This document shows positions 1-8,305 of a DNA stretch of 64,000 nt, piece after piece (the first letter of the stretch is position 1; each line of letters starts with the position of its first letter). Source of the DNA: Palauibacter sp965207805 (GTDB lineage: Bacteria; Gemmatimonadota; Gemmatimonadetes; Palauibacterales; Palauibacteraceae). Made by a program: the position numbers and the translations under genes. The notes beneath the pieces were generated by a model, which was given only the letters and a program-made list of their open reading frames with translations, was not told the DNA's origin and did no database searches. The DNA is taken from NCBI GenBank assembly GCA_965207805.1, contig OZ242312.1, forward strand, positions 3,100,001 through 3,164,000. Direction: 5' to 3'.

Positions 1-116
1 GGGATCCGTCGTCCGCCGGGCTCGCCGGGGCGGTGGCGGAGGTGCTGGCCCTGGATCCCGGCCTGGAGGTGCGGATCAGCCGCGGGATCCCCGACCCCGA
101 GGACTGGGACCGCTAG
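1..116 (+). CDS. C-terminal end of an unidentified protein
   Basis: An open frame enters from the window edge and ends with TAG at 114-116, giving 37 residues (DPSSAGLAGAVAEVL... ending PEDWDR). The piece is too short to name. Its Pro-Ser-Ser-Ala-Gly stretch resembles loops in PLP-dependent lyases, but that is only an impression. It converges with the next gene: its stop is immediately followed by the stop of the minus-strand lipoprotein gene at 117. Confidence 0.4.
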   Translation, partial: DPSSAGLAGAVAEVLALDPGLEVRISRGIPDPEDWDR

Positions 117-836
117 CTACCCGTCGCGGTCGCGCATGTCGGCCAGCGCGTCGGTGTCGATCGCATCTCGCAGCTCGTAGAGCTCGTCGATCGTCAGGTT
201 CCGTCCTTCCAGCACGACGACGAAACGATCCTCGATAAACCAGGTGAACTCCGCGCGGCCGCGGTCGCCGCGCGTGCGGCGGAACTCCTCCATGGCCGGA
301 TAGCCCTCGTACTCGACCGTGCGTTCCCACCCCCGGTCGCTCTCCTGGTCGACCGAGAGATCGAGCCACTCTACGAAGCCGTCCGAGCCGATGGCCGGAA
401 GCGCGCCGGTGTCGAGGATGGTGACTTCGACCTCCGCTCCGTTGGCCCCCTCGTACTCGGCTTCAGCCGCCGAGACGCGGAACCCGAAGGCTCCGGCCGT
501 CGCCCCCTCGCGCGAGGTCCGTCTCAGGTCCCCGACCCGCTCGGGCAGAAGATCGTAGAACTCGCGGAAGGGGATCGGGTGATCGACCAGCGCTTCGGCG
601 CTCAGTTCCTCCGCGAGATCGGTCATGTGCTCGCCGATCTCCTCTACCGCGTCGGTGATGCTGGCCGCGATGTCGTCGGCGGCGTCGCGCAGATCTTCCC
701 GTACCTCCTCCGCCGCGTCCCTCGACTCGTTGTCGCCGACGACGATGCAGCCCGCCGGCGCGAGGCCGCAGAACAGGGAGGTGGCGAGGGCGAGCCGCCG
801 CGAAGGACGGGCGAGAAGGCGACGATTCCGGGACAT
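117..836 (-). CDS. Putative lipoprotein, unknown function
   Basis: 239 residues. The N-terminus is basic, then hydrophobic, and ends in a lipobox-like LAPAGC with Cys at residue 30, so export and lipid anchoring are likely. Residues about 36-80 are rich in Asp, Glu and Ala and probably helical. The rest looks globular, with several beta-strand-like stretches (EVEVTILD, RFVVVLEG). A GGAGG-type ribosome site lies six bases before the ATG at 836. The gene is divergent from the carbohydrate operon starting at 1020 and shares a 183-bp intergenic region with it. I recognise no family. Confidence 0.75.
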   Translation of the reverse strand: MSRNRRLLARPSRRLALATSLFCGLAPAGCIVVGDNESRDAAEEVREDLRDAADDIAASITDAVEEIGEHMTDLAEELSAEALVDHPIPFREFYDLLPERVGDLRRTSREGATAGAFGFRVSAAEAEYEGANGAEVEVTILDTGALPAIGSDGFVEWLDLSVDQESDRGWERTVEYEGYPAMEEFRRTRGDRGRAEFTWFIEDRFVVVLEGRNLTIDELYELRDAIDTDALADMRDRDG

Positions 837-1019
837 CTTCTTCCTCCAGACGCTGTACGCAGGGGTTAGGGGGCCTGTGCGCGCCTACGCGCCTCGCCGG
901 GAGGAAGTGTCAGACCCGTGGTCCGGAAGCGTCGGTCGCCGGTGCGGGAGGCGTCGCGAGCGCCGGGGCCGGATCTCTCGGGCGTTGACCGGCGACCCGG
1001 CCGGTTCGATGGTGTTCCC

Positions 1020-3278
1020 ATGAACCGCCCCCCGTCCCGTTCCGCCGTTTCGCCGAAGGCTCGCATCGCGGCGCTGGCTCGCGATGACAAGTGGTTCCTG
1101 GGGGGGCTGGACGGCGTCGTGTGGGCGCCGCCGTTCCCGCTGTGGCTGCACCGGCCGGGGTTCTGGGATCCGGCCCACCTGCTGCAGCACGAGGTCGGCC
1201 CGGGGTTCTCGGTGGCTCTCGTGCGCCCCGACGGGGTGGAGAGCCCGCTTCGCCGGACGGCGCCCGACTCGGGCGGGGGCGAGGCGACGCCGGGCAGATG
1301 GCGGCCGGGGCGGCTGATTGCCCGGTGGCAGGACGAGCGAGACGTCATCATCGAGGAGCGCCGGCAGGTGCTGCCGGGCGGAATCCTGGAGTCGGCCTGG
1401 GACGTCCCCCGCGACTTCGAGGGCCACCTCGTCGGCTTCACGGCCCAGCCGGCGGAGGCGACGGACGGGGTGTCGCGCACGGCGGACGGGGTGGCCTGGA
1501 CGCGGACCGTCTCGGACCGGCGGGGACAGGAACTGGTGCTGCGAGTGGAACTCTCGGGCTCCGTTTCGCCCGCCTGGCGGCGCATGGCGCCGTCCGAAGG
1601 CCGCGGGGCGCCCGAATGGCGGCACTCCCCCTTCGCCGAGGGTGGCGGTGTTTCGGGGAACGCCGCAGGCCGCTCCGGGTGGGTCTGGATCGCCGTCGCC
1701 CTGCCGCTGGCGAGGATCGACGAAGGCCCGCCGGCGCTCCGGCTGACCCTCCGCCTCGCGAGCCCCGAACCCCGACGCCCGGCTCCAACGCCCCCGACCC
1801 CGGCGTCCTCGGCGCCCCCGCGCGAGACTCCGGCGGCCTCGGCCTGGGAGTCCTTCTTCGGCGATTTTCCGCACTTCGAGAGCGGCGATCCCTATCTCGA
1901 CCGCACCTTCGACTACCGCATCTACGGTCTCGGCCTGAACCGCATCGAAGGTTCGTGGCGTCCGGTGCGGCACCCCGCCATCGCGGAAGGCCCGGAGTAC
2001 TTCCACGTGCCGATCGCCTACAGCGCGCAGTGCCACATGATGGAGATGCGGTGGCGGAAGGGCGGTCGCGAGGCGTGGGGCTCGCTCCTGAACTTCGTCG
2101 ACAACCAGAAGCCCGACGGCTCCTTCCACGGACGCCTCTATCCCGAGCGCCTCGAGGGAACGGACTTCTACCACGCGAACTGGGGCGACGCGCTGCTCGC
2201 GGTCGATGACATGCACCCCGATGCGGCGGCGCTGGTCCGGTGCTACGAGGGGCTGTCGCGTTACGCCCGCTGGCTGACGGCGGAGCGCGACCCGGAGGCG
2301 TCGGGGATGTTCACCGTCACGAACCATTTCGAGACGGGACAGGAGTACATGTCGCGCTACATGGCCGTGGACGGGGAGGCCGACGTGGCGGGGTGGCGGC
2401 CCCGGCTCCGGCTCAAGGGGATCGACGTCACGGTGTACGCGCACCAGTTGTTTCGCGCCCTCGCCGCCGTGGCGCGCCGCCTGGAGCGGACCGGCGACGA
2501 GGCCGAGTGGCGCGAGCTCGGGGATCGCTGCCGCCGGGCGATCGACGAGCGCATGTGGTCGGCGGAGGCCGGGCTGTTCACGGACGTGGACGGACGCACC
2601 GGCGAGCGGACCGGCGTGAAGGCCGCGGTCGGGTTCTATCCGCTGCTCACCGGAGGCGTAGACGGCGCGCGGCTCGATACCCTGCTCGATCACCTCGAGG
2701 ATCCCGAGACCTTCGGGACGCGCTTCCCCCTGCCTTCGTCCAGCGTGGACGATCCGCGGTTCTCGGCGGAGGGCATCTGGCGCGGCAAGCGCCGCAACTG
2801 CCCGTGGAACGGCCGCGTCTGGCCGATGACGACGAGCCATGTGATCGAAGGGCTGCTGCGTTGCTGGCGCGGCGGGAACTCGCGGGGGAACGTGCGGGCC
2901 GGCGCGCTGGCGGCCGACATGCTGCACCGCTTCGCGCGCATGATGTTCACCGATGGCGATCCTTCGCGCCCCAACTGCTTCGAGCACTACAACCCGCACA
3001 CGGGCCGCGCGTGCCACTTCCGGGGGATCGACGATTACCAGCACTCGTGGATCCTCGACCTGCTGGCGCGCGGATTCGGCGGGCTTCACGTGGACGCGTC
3101 GGGCATCGAGGTGCGGCCGCTCCCGGACGGTCCCGCCCGCGTGTCGCTGGGTCCGGTCACCGCGCGGGGCTGTACCGTATCGGCCGAGGTGGAACCCGAG
3201 CGGGTGAGCGCGACCGTGGACGGCAAGCGGTTCGACGGGCCACGCGGCGAGGGCCTGCGGGTGCCATGGGCCTCGTGA
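1020..3278 (+). CDS. GH63/MGH1-like glycoside hydrolase
   Basis: 752 residues, probably an (alpha/alpha)6-barrel glycosidase of the GH63/mannosylglycerate-hydrolase type. An N-terminal beta-rich region (about 1-270) is followed by a Pro-rich linker and the barrel. Barrel hallmarks are CPWNGRVWPM, FEHYNPHTG and DDYQHSWILDLLARGF near the C-terminus, as in clan GH-G enzymes acting on short alpha-glycosides. No signal peptide is visible, so it should act in the cytoplasm on imported sugars. ATG at 1020 was preferred to a GTG at 918 because homology-like sequence starts after it. No strong ribosome site is visible. It overlaps the ABC ATPase gene by 13 bp and heads the operon. Exact substrate is unknown. 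Confidence 0.85.
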   Translation: MNRPPSRSAVSPKARIAALARDDKWFLGGLDGVVWAPPFPLWLHRPGFWDPAHLLQHEVGPGFSVALVRPDGVESPLRRTAPDSGGGEATPGRWRPGRLIARWQDERDVIIEERRQVLPGGILESAWDVPRDFEGHLVGFTAQPAEATDGVSRTADGVAWTRTVSDRRGQELVLRVELSGSVSPAWRRMAPSEGRGAPEWRHSPFAEGGGVSGNAAGRSGWVWIAVALPLARIDEGPPALRLTLRLASPEPRRPAPTPPTPASSAPPRETPAASAWESFFGDFPHFESGDPYLDRTFDYRIYGLGLNRIEGSWRPVRHPAIAEGPEYFHVPIAYSAQCHMMEMRWRKGGREAWGSLLNFVDNQKPDGSFHGRLYPERLEGTDFYHANWGDALLAVDDMHPDAAALVRCYEGLSRYARWLTAERDPEASGMFTVTNHFETGQEYMSRYMAVDGEADVAGWRPRLRLKGIDVTVYAHQLFRALAAVARRLERTGDEAEWRELGDRCRRAIDERMWSAEAGLFTDVDGRTGERTGVKAAVGFYPLLTGGVDGARLDTLLDHLEDPETFGTRFPLPSSSVDDPRFSAEGIWRGKRRNCPWNGRVWPMTTSHVIEGLLRCWRGGNSRGNVRAGALAADMLHRFARMMFTDGDPSRPNCFEHYNPHTGRACHFRGIDDYQHSWILDLLARGFGGLHVDASGIEVRPLPDGPARVSLGPVTARGCTVSAEVEPERVSATVDGKRFDGPRGEGLRVPWAS

Positions 3279-4390
3279 CGCGCGCGCCGCAGGGCGTGGA
3301 GTTGCGCGGCGTGGAGAAGCGGTACGGCGAAGTCGTGGCCGTCCGGGCGCTGGACCTGGAGGTCCGGCCGGGAGAGCTGGTCGTGCTGGTGGGACCCTCG
3401 GGGTGCGGGAAGAGCACGCTGCTGCGCCTCATCGCCGGGCTCATCGCACCCACCGCCGGGGAGGTGTGGATCGGGGGACGGCGCGTGGACGACGTCGAGC
3501 CGGGCGCTCGCGACGTGTCCATGGTGTTCCAGAGCTACGCGCTCTACCCGCACATGACCGTGGCGGGGAATCTCGGCTTCGGCCTGCGCGTGCGCGGCAC
3601 CCCGCGCGACGAGATCGAGCGGCGGGTGGCGGAGGCCGCCGCCGCTCTCGGCCTCTCCGACCTGCTGTCGCGGAGGCCGGGCCAGTTGTCGGGGGGACAG
3701 CGCCAGCGGGTGGCCCTGGGACGCGCCATGGTCCGCGATCCGGGCGTGTTCCTGTTCGACGAGCCGCTCTCGAACCTGGACGCGGAACTGCGCCTGCGGA
3801 CGCGGGACGAGATCGCCGCCCTGCACCGGCGCCTCGGCACGACGATGATCTTCGTGACGCACGACCAGGTGGAAGCGCTGTCGCTAGGCGAGCGGGTCGC
3901 GGTCATGGACCGGGGCCGGCTCCAGCAGATGGGCACGCCGGATGAGGTGTACCGCCGGCCGAGGAACCTGTTCGTGGCGGGCTTCGTGGGGTCGCCGCCC
4001 ATCAACTGCATCCCGCTGGCGCGCGACGAGGGCGGACGCCTCGTGGGCGGTCCGTTCGCCCTGCACGCGCCGCCGGGCCTCGACCGGGCGACGCTCGGCG
4101 TGCGGCCGGAGGACCTCGCTTTGGCCGCTGGCGGCGATCGCGATTCGAGCGCGACCGGGGACTTCACGGCCGCGGTGCTCCGCGTCGAGGCGCTGGGCAG
4201 CGAGCAGCGCGTGCACCTGGACGGCCCCGGCGACGCGGCGTGGGTGGCGCGGGCGGGCCCCGGCCTCCGAGTCGCGACCGGCGACCGGGTGCGCGTCTCC
4301 GTCGCGTGGGAGCGCAGCCACCTGTTCGGTCCGGATGGCCGCCGCGAGGAGGCCGCTCCGCGACCGATCGACCGGCCGGCTTCGCCATGA
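3266..4390 (+). CDS. Sugar ABC transporter ATPase (MalK/UgpC type)
   Basis: 374 residues. The Walker A motif GPSGCGKST is at residues 43-51, the signature LSGGQ at 141-145, Walker B VFLFDEP at 161-167 and the switch His at 199. A C-terminal TOBE-like regulatory region (about 240-374) contains the family phrase GVRPEDL. Such ATPases power CUT1 importers for oligosaccharides and glycerol phosphate. ATG at 3266 gives a 13-bp overlap with the glycosidase; a GTG at 3275 would give a GTGA overlap and cannot be excluded. The stop overlaps the next gene as ATGA. Solute-binding protein and permeases follow directly, so the importer is complete. Confidence 0.95.
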   Translation: MGLVTRAPQGVELRGVEKRYGEVVAVRALDLEVRPGELVVLVGPSGCGKSTLLRLIAGLIAPTAGEVWIGGRRVDDVEPGARDVSMVFQSYALYPHMTVAGNLGFGLRVRGTPRDEIERRVAEAAAALGLSDLLSRRPGQLSGGQRQRVALGRAMVRDPGVFLFDEPLSNLDAELRLRTRDEIAALHRRLGTTMIFVTHDQVEALSLGERVAVMDRGRLQQMGTPDEVYRRPRNLFVAGFVGSPPINCIPLARDEGGRLVGGPFALHAPPGLDRATLGVRPEDLALAAGGDRDSSATGDFTAAVLRVEALGSEQRVHLDGPGDAAWVARAGPGLRVATGDRVRVSVAWERSHLFGPDGRREEAAPRPIDRPASP

Positions 4391-5697
4391 CGCGCCCGGT
4401 CCTCGGGGTGACTGCCCTCGCGGCCCTCGGTCTCGCGGCGGTCGGCTGCGCGCCCGGCGAGGCGGACACGGTGCTGCGCGTGGCTCTGTGGGCCGGCGGG
4501 CATGAGCTCGAGATCGAGCGGCAGGTGGCCGACCGCTACGAGGCGCTGAACCCCGGCGTACGGGTCGTGCTCGAATCGGCCCCCAACGGATACGAGGAGC
4601 GCCTGCTGACCTCGATCGCGGCGGGGCGTCCGCCCGACGTCTACCTCATGGATTCGCCGGACATCCCCACCTTCGTGGAGCGCGGGCTCGCGCTGGACCT
4701 CGCGCCGTACATGGAGGCGCTCGGCTTTCGGCCGGACAGCGTGTTCGGGCAGGTGGCGGACGCGTTTCGCCGGGGCGCGTCCATGTTCGCGCTGCCGAAA
4801 GACTTCACGCCGATGGTCCTGTACGCGAACCGGAGCGTGCTCGCCACCGCAGGGGTTGAAGATCTTCTGCCCGCCGCGCCGTCAACCGCCGCGCCCGGGG
4901 CCGGCTGGACCTGGACGGACTTCCGGCGGGCCGCGGAGGCGGTCGTCGCGGACACGGACGGCGACGGGCGGGAGGATGTGTTCGGGTTCGACTTCCCGCG
5001 CAACCTGTACCAGTGGGTTCCGTTCGTGTGGTCCGCGGGCGGCGACATCCTCGCGCCCGGCGGCGACGGGGCGGCGGGATACCTGGACGGGCCGGAAGCG
5101 CTGGAGGCCTACCGCTTCCTCACCGCCCTGGCGGAGGACGGCCTCACCCCCGGCGCGCAGTTCGTCCAGCAGGGAGACCCCGCGCGGGAGGCGCGCTTCG
5201 CATCGGGCGGACAGGCGTTCCTGCTCTCGGGCCACTGGACGCTTCCCGTGTTCCGGGATCTGGTCGAGACGGGCGCTCTGGACCTGGCCATCGTGCCGAT
5301 CCCGCACCATCCCTCGCGGGCTGTGGCGACGAGCGTGCTGTACGCGTCCGGGTGGGCCGTGCCGCCGAACACGCCGCACCTGCGCCGGGCTATCGACCTG
5401 GCCGGCTTCCTCGCCTCGCCTGAAGCGCAACACATTCGGGCGGGGTCGGGACTCGCCATTCCCTCGCGAATCGACGTGGCGGCGGAGATCGCGGCGGCCG
5501 ACAACACCGGGGTGGAGGGCGCGTTCATCGCGCTGGTGGAGGGCGCCCGGATGACGTGGGGCGCCCGGGTGCGCGACTTCTCGCGCATCGAGGCGCTGGC
5601 GGTGGAGATCATGGACCGCCGCCTGATTCGGGGAGAACCGCTCGCATCGAGCGCCTCGGATGTGGCCCACCGCATCGACGTGGAATTCGAGCGGTGA
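4387..5697 (+). CDS. Sugar ABC transporter solute-binding lipoprotein
   Basis: 436 residues. A short signal peptide ends in the lipobox LAAVGC with Cys at residue 21, consistent with anchoring outside the cytoplasmic membrane. The mature part fits the family-1 extracellular solute-binding fold: LRVALWAGGHELEIE at the start, a middle hinge around PKDFTPMVLYANRSVL, and a C-terminal lobe with SGWAVPP. These proteins capture oligosaccharides for CUT1 importers. It starts at the ATGA overlap with the ATPase gene and ends in a GTGA overlap with the first permease, so translation is probably coupled. Confidence 0.93.
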   Translation: MTRPVLGVTALAALGLAAVGCAPGEADTVLRVALWAGGHELEIERQVADRYEALNPGVRVVLESAPNGYEERLLTSIAAGRPPDVYLMDSPDIPTFVERGLALDLAPYMEALGFRPDSVFGQVADAFRRGASMFALPKDFTPMVLYANRSVLATAGVEDLLPAAPSTAAPGAGWTWTDFRRAAEAVVADTDGDGREDVFGFDFPRNLYQWVPFVWSAGGDILAPGGDGAAGYLDGPEALEAYRFLTALAEDGLTPGAQFVQQGDPAREARFASGGQAFLLSGHWTLPVFRDLVETGALDLAIVPIPHHPSRAVATSVLYASGWAVPPNTPHLRRAIDLAGFLASPEAQHIRAGSGLAIPSRIDVAAEIAAADNTGVEGAFIALVEGARMTWGARVRDFSRIEALAVEIMDRRLIRGEPLASSASDVAHRIDVEFER

Positions 5698-7487
5698 GCG
5701 GCGCGCGGCCGCCGGCTCTCGCCGCCCTCGCCGCCGTCGTCCTGGCCGCCGGCCTCGCGCTGGTCCTGGCCATCGCCGCCGGGCGGGGGCAGAGCGTACG
5801 GGTGACGTCGGCGGAAGCCGAGGGACGCATGGCGGCCGCGCTGTGGGAGGAAGCGGGCGGCGCGCAGGGCGGCACCCGGGCCGTCGCCGGACTGCTCGGC
5901 GAACGGGCGACGATCCTCGGCGCGGGAGATGGAGATAACGGGGCGGGGGCCTACGCCTACGAGGCCGGCGCGCTCGACCCCGACGCCTGGATCGCGGTTG
6001 CGCCGCGCCGCGCCGACGGTCCCCTGGGCGGCCTCCCCGGCGGCGCCCTCGCCATCGCGCTGGCGGGTGTGGCGCTCGTCGCCGGCTGGGCCGCGCGCCG
6101 GCGCCGCGCGCCGGCCCGCTCCCGCTACCCGGGGGGCGTCGCGCTCCTCGCGGTGGGCTGCATCGCCCTGGTGGCGGTCGTCGCCGGGCAGTGGGCGGAT
6201 CGCGAACTCCGGTCGCTGAGCGCGGCCACGTTGGCCCAGGGCGTGCGGGCCGTCGAGTTGGCCATGGCGGGCGGCGCGGATCCGGCGCGCGCCGCGCGGG
6301 TCGCGCACCTGCCGTGGGCCCAAGACGGCGCGCTGGAGGCCACCGGCGAGCAGTGGACGATGCCGGCCGCCGTCGCGGCGGCCATCGCCGTCTCGCCCGA
6401 CCGGGGCACCCAGCCCGCCGCCACGCCCACAGGGGCGCCATCCACGGTGGAAGCGGACGGCGCCACCTGGCACGTCGCCCGCGCCGCCGACGTTCACTTC
6501 GCCTTCCTCGGATACGAGCGCACCGCCTCGCCCGCCCTCTCGCTGGCCGCCGCGGCCGCGCTCGCCGCCCTGCTGGCCGCGCTGGCGCTTCGCCTCGTGC
6601 AACTCGCGCCCCGCCCCCGCGCCCTGCGCCGAACGCTGGCGGCGTGGGGCCTCCTCGCGCCTGCCGCGACCCTCATCCTCGCGTTCACCCTCGGGCCGCT
6701 CCTCTTCTCGCTGTGGATCTCGCTGCACGAATGGCGCCTCATCGACCCGGCGCCGCTCTTCCTCGGACTCGACAACTACGCGGCGCTGCTCGCCGACGGC
6801 GAGTGGTGGTCGGCGATCGGGAACACGGCGCTGTTCACGCTGCACGTGCCCGCCGCGATGGCCATCGCCCTCTCCCTCGCGCTCCTCACGCGGGGGTCGC
6901 GCCGCGCCATGCGCTGGGCCCGGCTCGCCCTCTTCCTGCCCGGCATCACGAGCGTGGCGGCGATCGCGGTGGTGTGGAAGTGGCTGCTGAGCGACCGGTA
7001 CGGGCTGCTGAACCGAGGTCTGGAGCGCGCCGGGCTCGAGTCCGTCCCCTGGCTCACCTCGCCCGACACCGCGCTCGTGAGCCTGATGCTGATCGGCATC
7101 TGGATGGTCGTGGGCTACCAGATGGTCGTCTTCCAGGCGGGCCTCGCCGCGATCCCCCGCGACTGGTACGACGCGGCCCGGGTCGACGGCGCGGGGCCGT
7201 GGCAGCGCTTCCGCCACGTCACGCTGCCCGGCCTGCGCCACACCCTGTTCTTCGTGCTCGTCACCTCCGTCATCGGGTCCTTCCAGGTGTTCGGACTCGT
7301 CTATGTGATGACCGAGGGTGGGCCGCTGCGCGCCACCGACGTCGCCGTCTATCACATCTACCGGGAGGCGTGGGAGTTTCTGCAGTTCGGCAACGCGGCG
7401 GCGATGAGCTGGATGCTGTTCGCGGTCGTGTTCGCCGCGACCTGGCTGCACTTCCGCTTCCTCGATACGCGGCGCGCGCATGGCTGA
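5694..7487 (+). CDS. Sugar ABC permease (MalF type) with large N-terminal extension
   Basis: 597 residues, about twice the usual 290-320 for this subunit. The C-terminal part (about 316-597) is a standard permease with the EAA loop motif YDAARVDGAGPWQRF near residue 495. The first about 315 residues are extra. They contain hydrophobic segments near 7-30, 116-135, 148-168 and 278-300, separating two polar regions that probably face the periplasm. E. coli MalF also has an extra periplasmic loop, but this extension precedes the whole permease and is longer. The GTG start at 5694 is inferred from the GTGA overlap with the binding-protein gene. The partner permease follows with an 8-bp overlap. 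Confidence 0.88.
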   Translation: MSGARPPALAALAAVVLAAGLALVLAIAAGRGQSVRVTSAEAEGRMAAALWEEAGGAQGGTRAVAGLLGERATILGAGDGDNGAGAYAYEAGALDPDAWIAVAPRRADGPLGGLPGGALAIALAGVALVAGWAARRRRAPARSRYPGGVALLAVGCIALVAVVAGQWADRELRSLSAATLAQGVRAVELAMAGGADPARAARVAHLPWAQDGALEATGEQWTMPAAVAAAIAVSPDRGTQPAATPTGAPSTVEADGATWHVARAADVHFAFLGYERTASPALSLAAAAALAALLAALALRLVQLAPRPRALRRTLAAWGLLAPAATLILAFTLGPLLFSLWISLHEWRLIDPAPLFLGLDNYAALLADGEWWSAIGNTALFTLHVPAAMAIALSLALLTRGSRRAMRWARLALFLPGITSVAAIAVVWKWLLSDRYGLLNRGLERAGLESVPWLTSPDTALVSLMLIGIWMVVGYQMVVFQAGLAAIPRDWYDAARVDGAGPWQRFRHVTLPGLRHTLFFVLVTSVIGSFQVFGLVYVMTEGGPLRATDVAVYHIYREAWEFLQFGNAAAMSWMLFAVVFAATWLHFRFLDTRRAHG

Positions 7488-8301
7488 CCGCGCGCTCGTG
7501 CCCCGGACGGCACGCGGGCTCCTGCTCGCCGCGGCCTGCCTCGTCATGGCCGCGCCTTTCGCCTGGATGGCGCTCACGAGCCTCATGGGACAGCTCGAGG
7601 TGTTCTCCGGCGGGGGCTTCCTGCCGCGGGCGCCGCGGTGGTCGAACTACCCGGAAGCGCTGACCGTCCAGCCCTTCGGACGCTACTTCCTGAACTCGCT
7701 CGTGTTCGCGACCGCGGTGGCGGCGGGCCAGGTGGCGACCTCGACGACCGCCGGGTACGCCTTCGCCCGCCTCGACTTCCCCGGACGGGACGGGCTCTTC
7801 ATGCTCTTCCTGTCGACGATGATGGTGCCCGCGGTCGTCGTCCTCATCCCCCGCTTCCTCATGATCGAAGCCCTCGGCTGGATCGACACCTACCAGGGGC
7901 TCGTCTCCACGGAACTCGTCTCGGTGTGGGGCATCTTCCTCATGCGCCAGTACTTCCGCACGGTGCCGCGCGAGCTGGAGGACGCGGCGCGCGTGGACGG
8001 GGCCGGGCGCGTGCGCATCTTCTGGAGCGTCGCCCTTCCGCTCGCCAAGCCCGCGGTGGCGACGCTCGCGCTGTTCGCGTTCGTCGACGCGTGGAAGAAC
8101 CTGCTGTGGCCACTTCTCGTGACCCGCTCCATGGAGATGCGCGTCGTCGAAGTGGGGATCGCCGCCTTCCATTCGACCTACGAGATCAACTGGCCCTACC
8201 AGATGGCGGCCGGCGTCACCGCCGTGCTCCCCATCGCCCTCCTCTTCCTCTTCACCCAGCGGTACTTCGTGCGCGGAATCCAACTCGAAGGCATCCGCTA
8301 G
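7480..8301 (+). CDS. Sugar ABC permease (MalG type)
   Basis: 273 residues with six predicted membrane spans. The EAA motif LEDAARVDGAGRVRIFWSV (residues about 166-184) is the docking site for the ATPase. The C-terminus ends RGIQLEGIR, close to the usual MalG/LacG ending (GL..GAVKG). It overlaps the MalF-type permease by 8 bp and completes the importer. Confidence 0.94.
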   Translation: MADRALVPRTARGLLLAAACLVMAAPFAWMALTSLMGQLEVFSGGGFLPRAPRWSNYPEALTVQPFGRYFLNSLVFATAVAAGQVATSTTAGYAFARLDFPGRDGLFMLFLSTMMVPAVVVLIPRFLMIEALGWIDTYQGLVSTELVSVWGIFLMRQYFRTVPRELEDAARVDGAGRVRIFWSVALPLAKPAVATLALFAFVDAWKNLLWPLLVTRSMEMRVVEVGIAAFHSTYEINWPYQMAAGVTAVLPIALLFLFTQRYFVRGIQLEGIR

Positions 8302-8305
8302 CGTG

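Noticed and set aside
885..3089. 734-codon open frame antisense to the first glycosidase
   Set aside because: High-GC shadow frame: no ribosome site, Arg/Pro/His-rich content, opposite a clear GH63-like gene.
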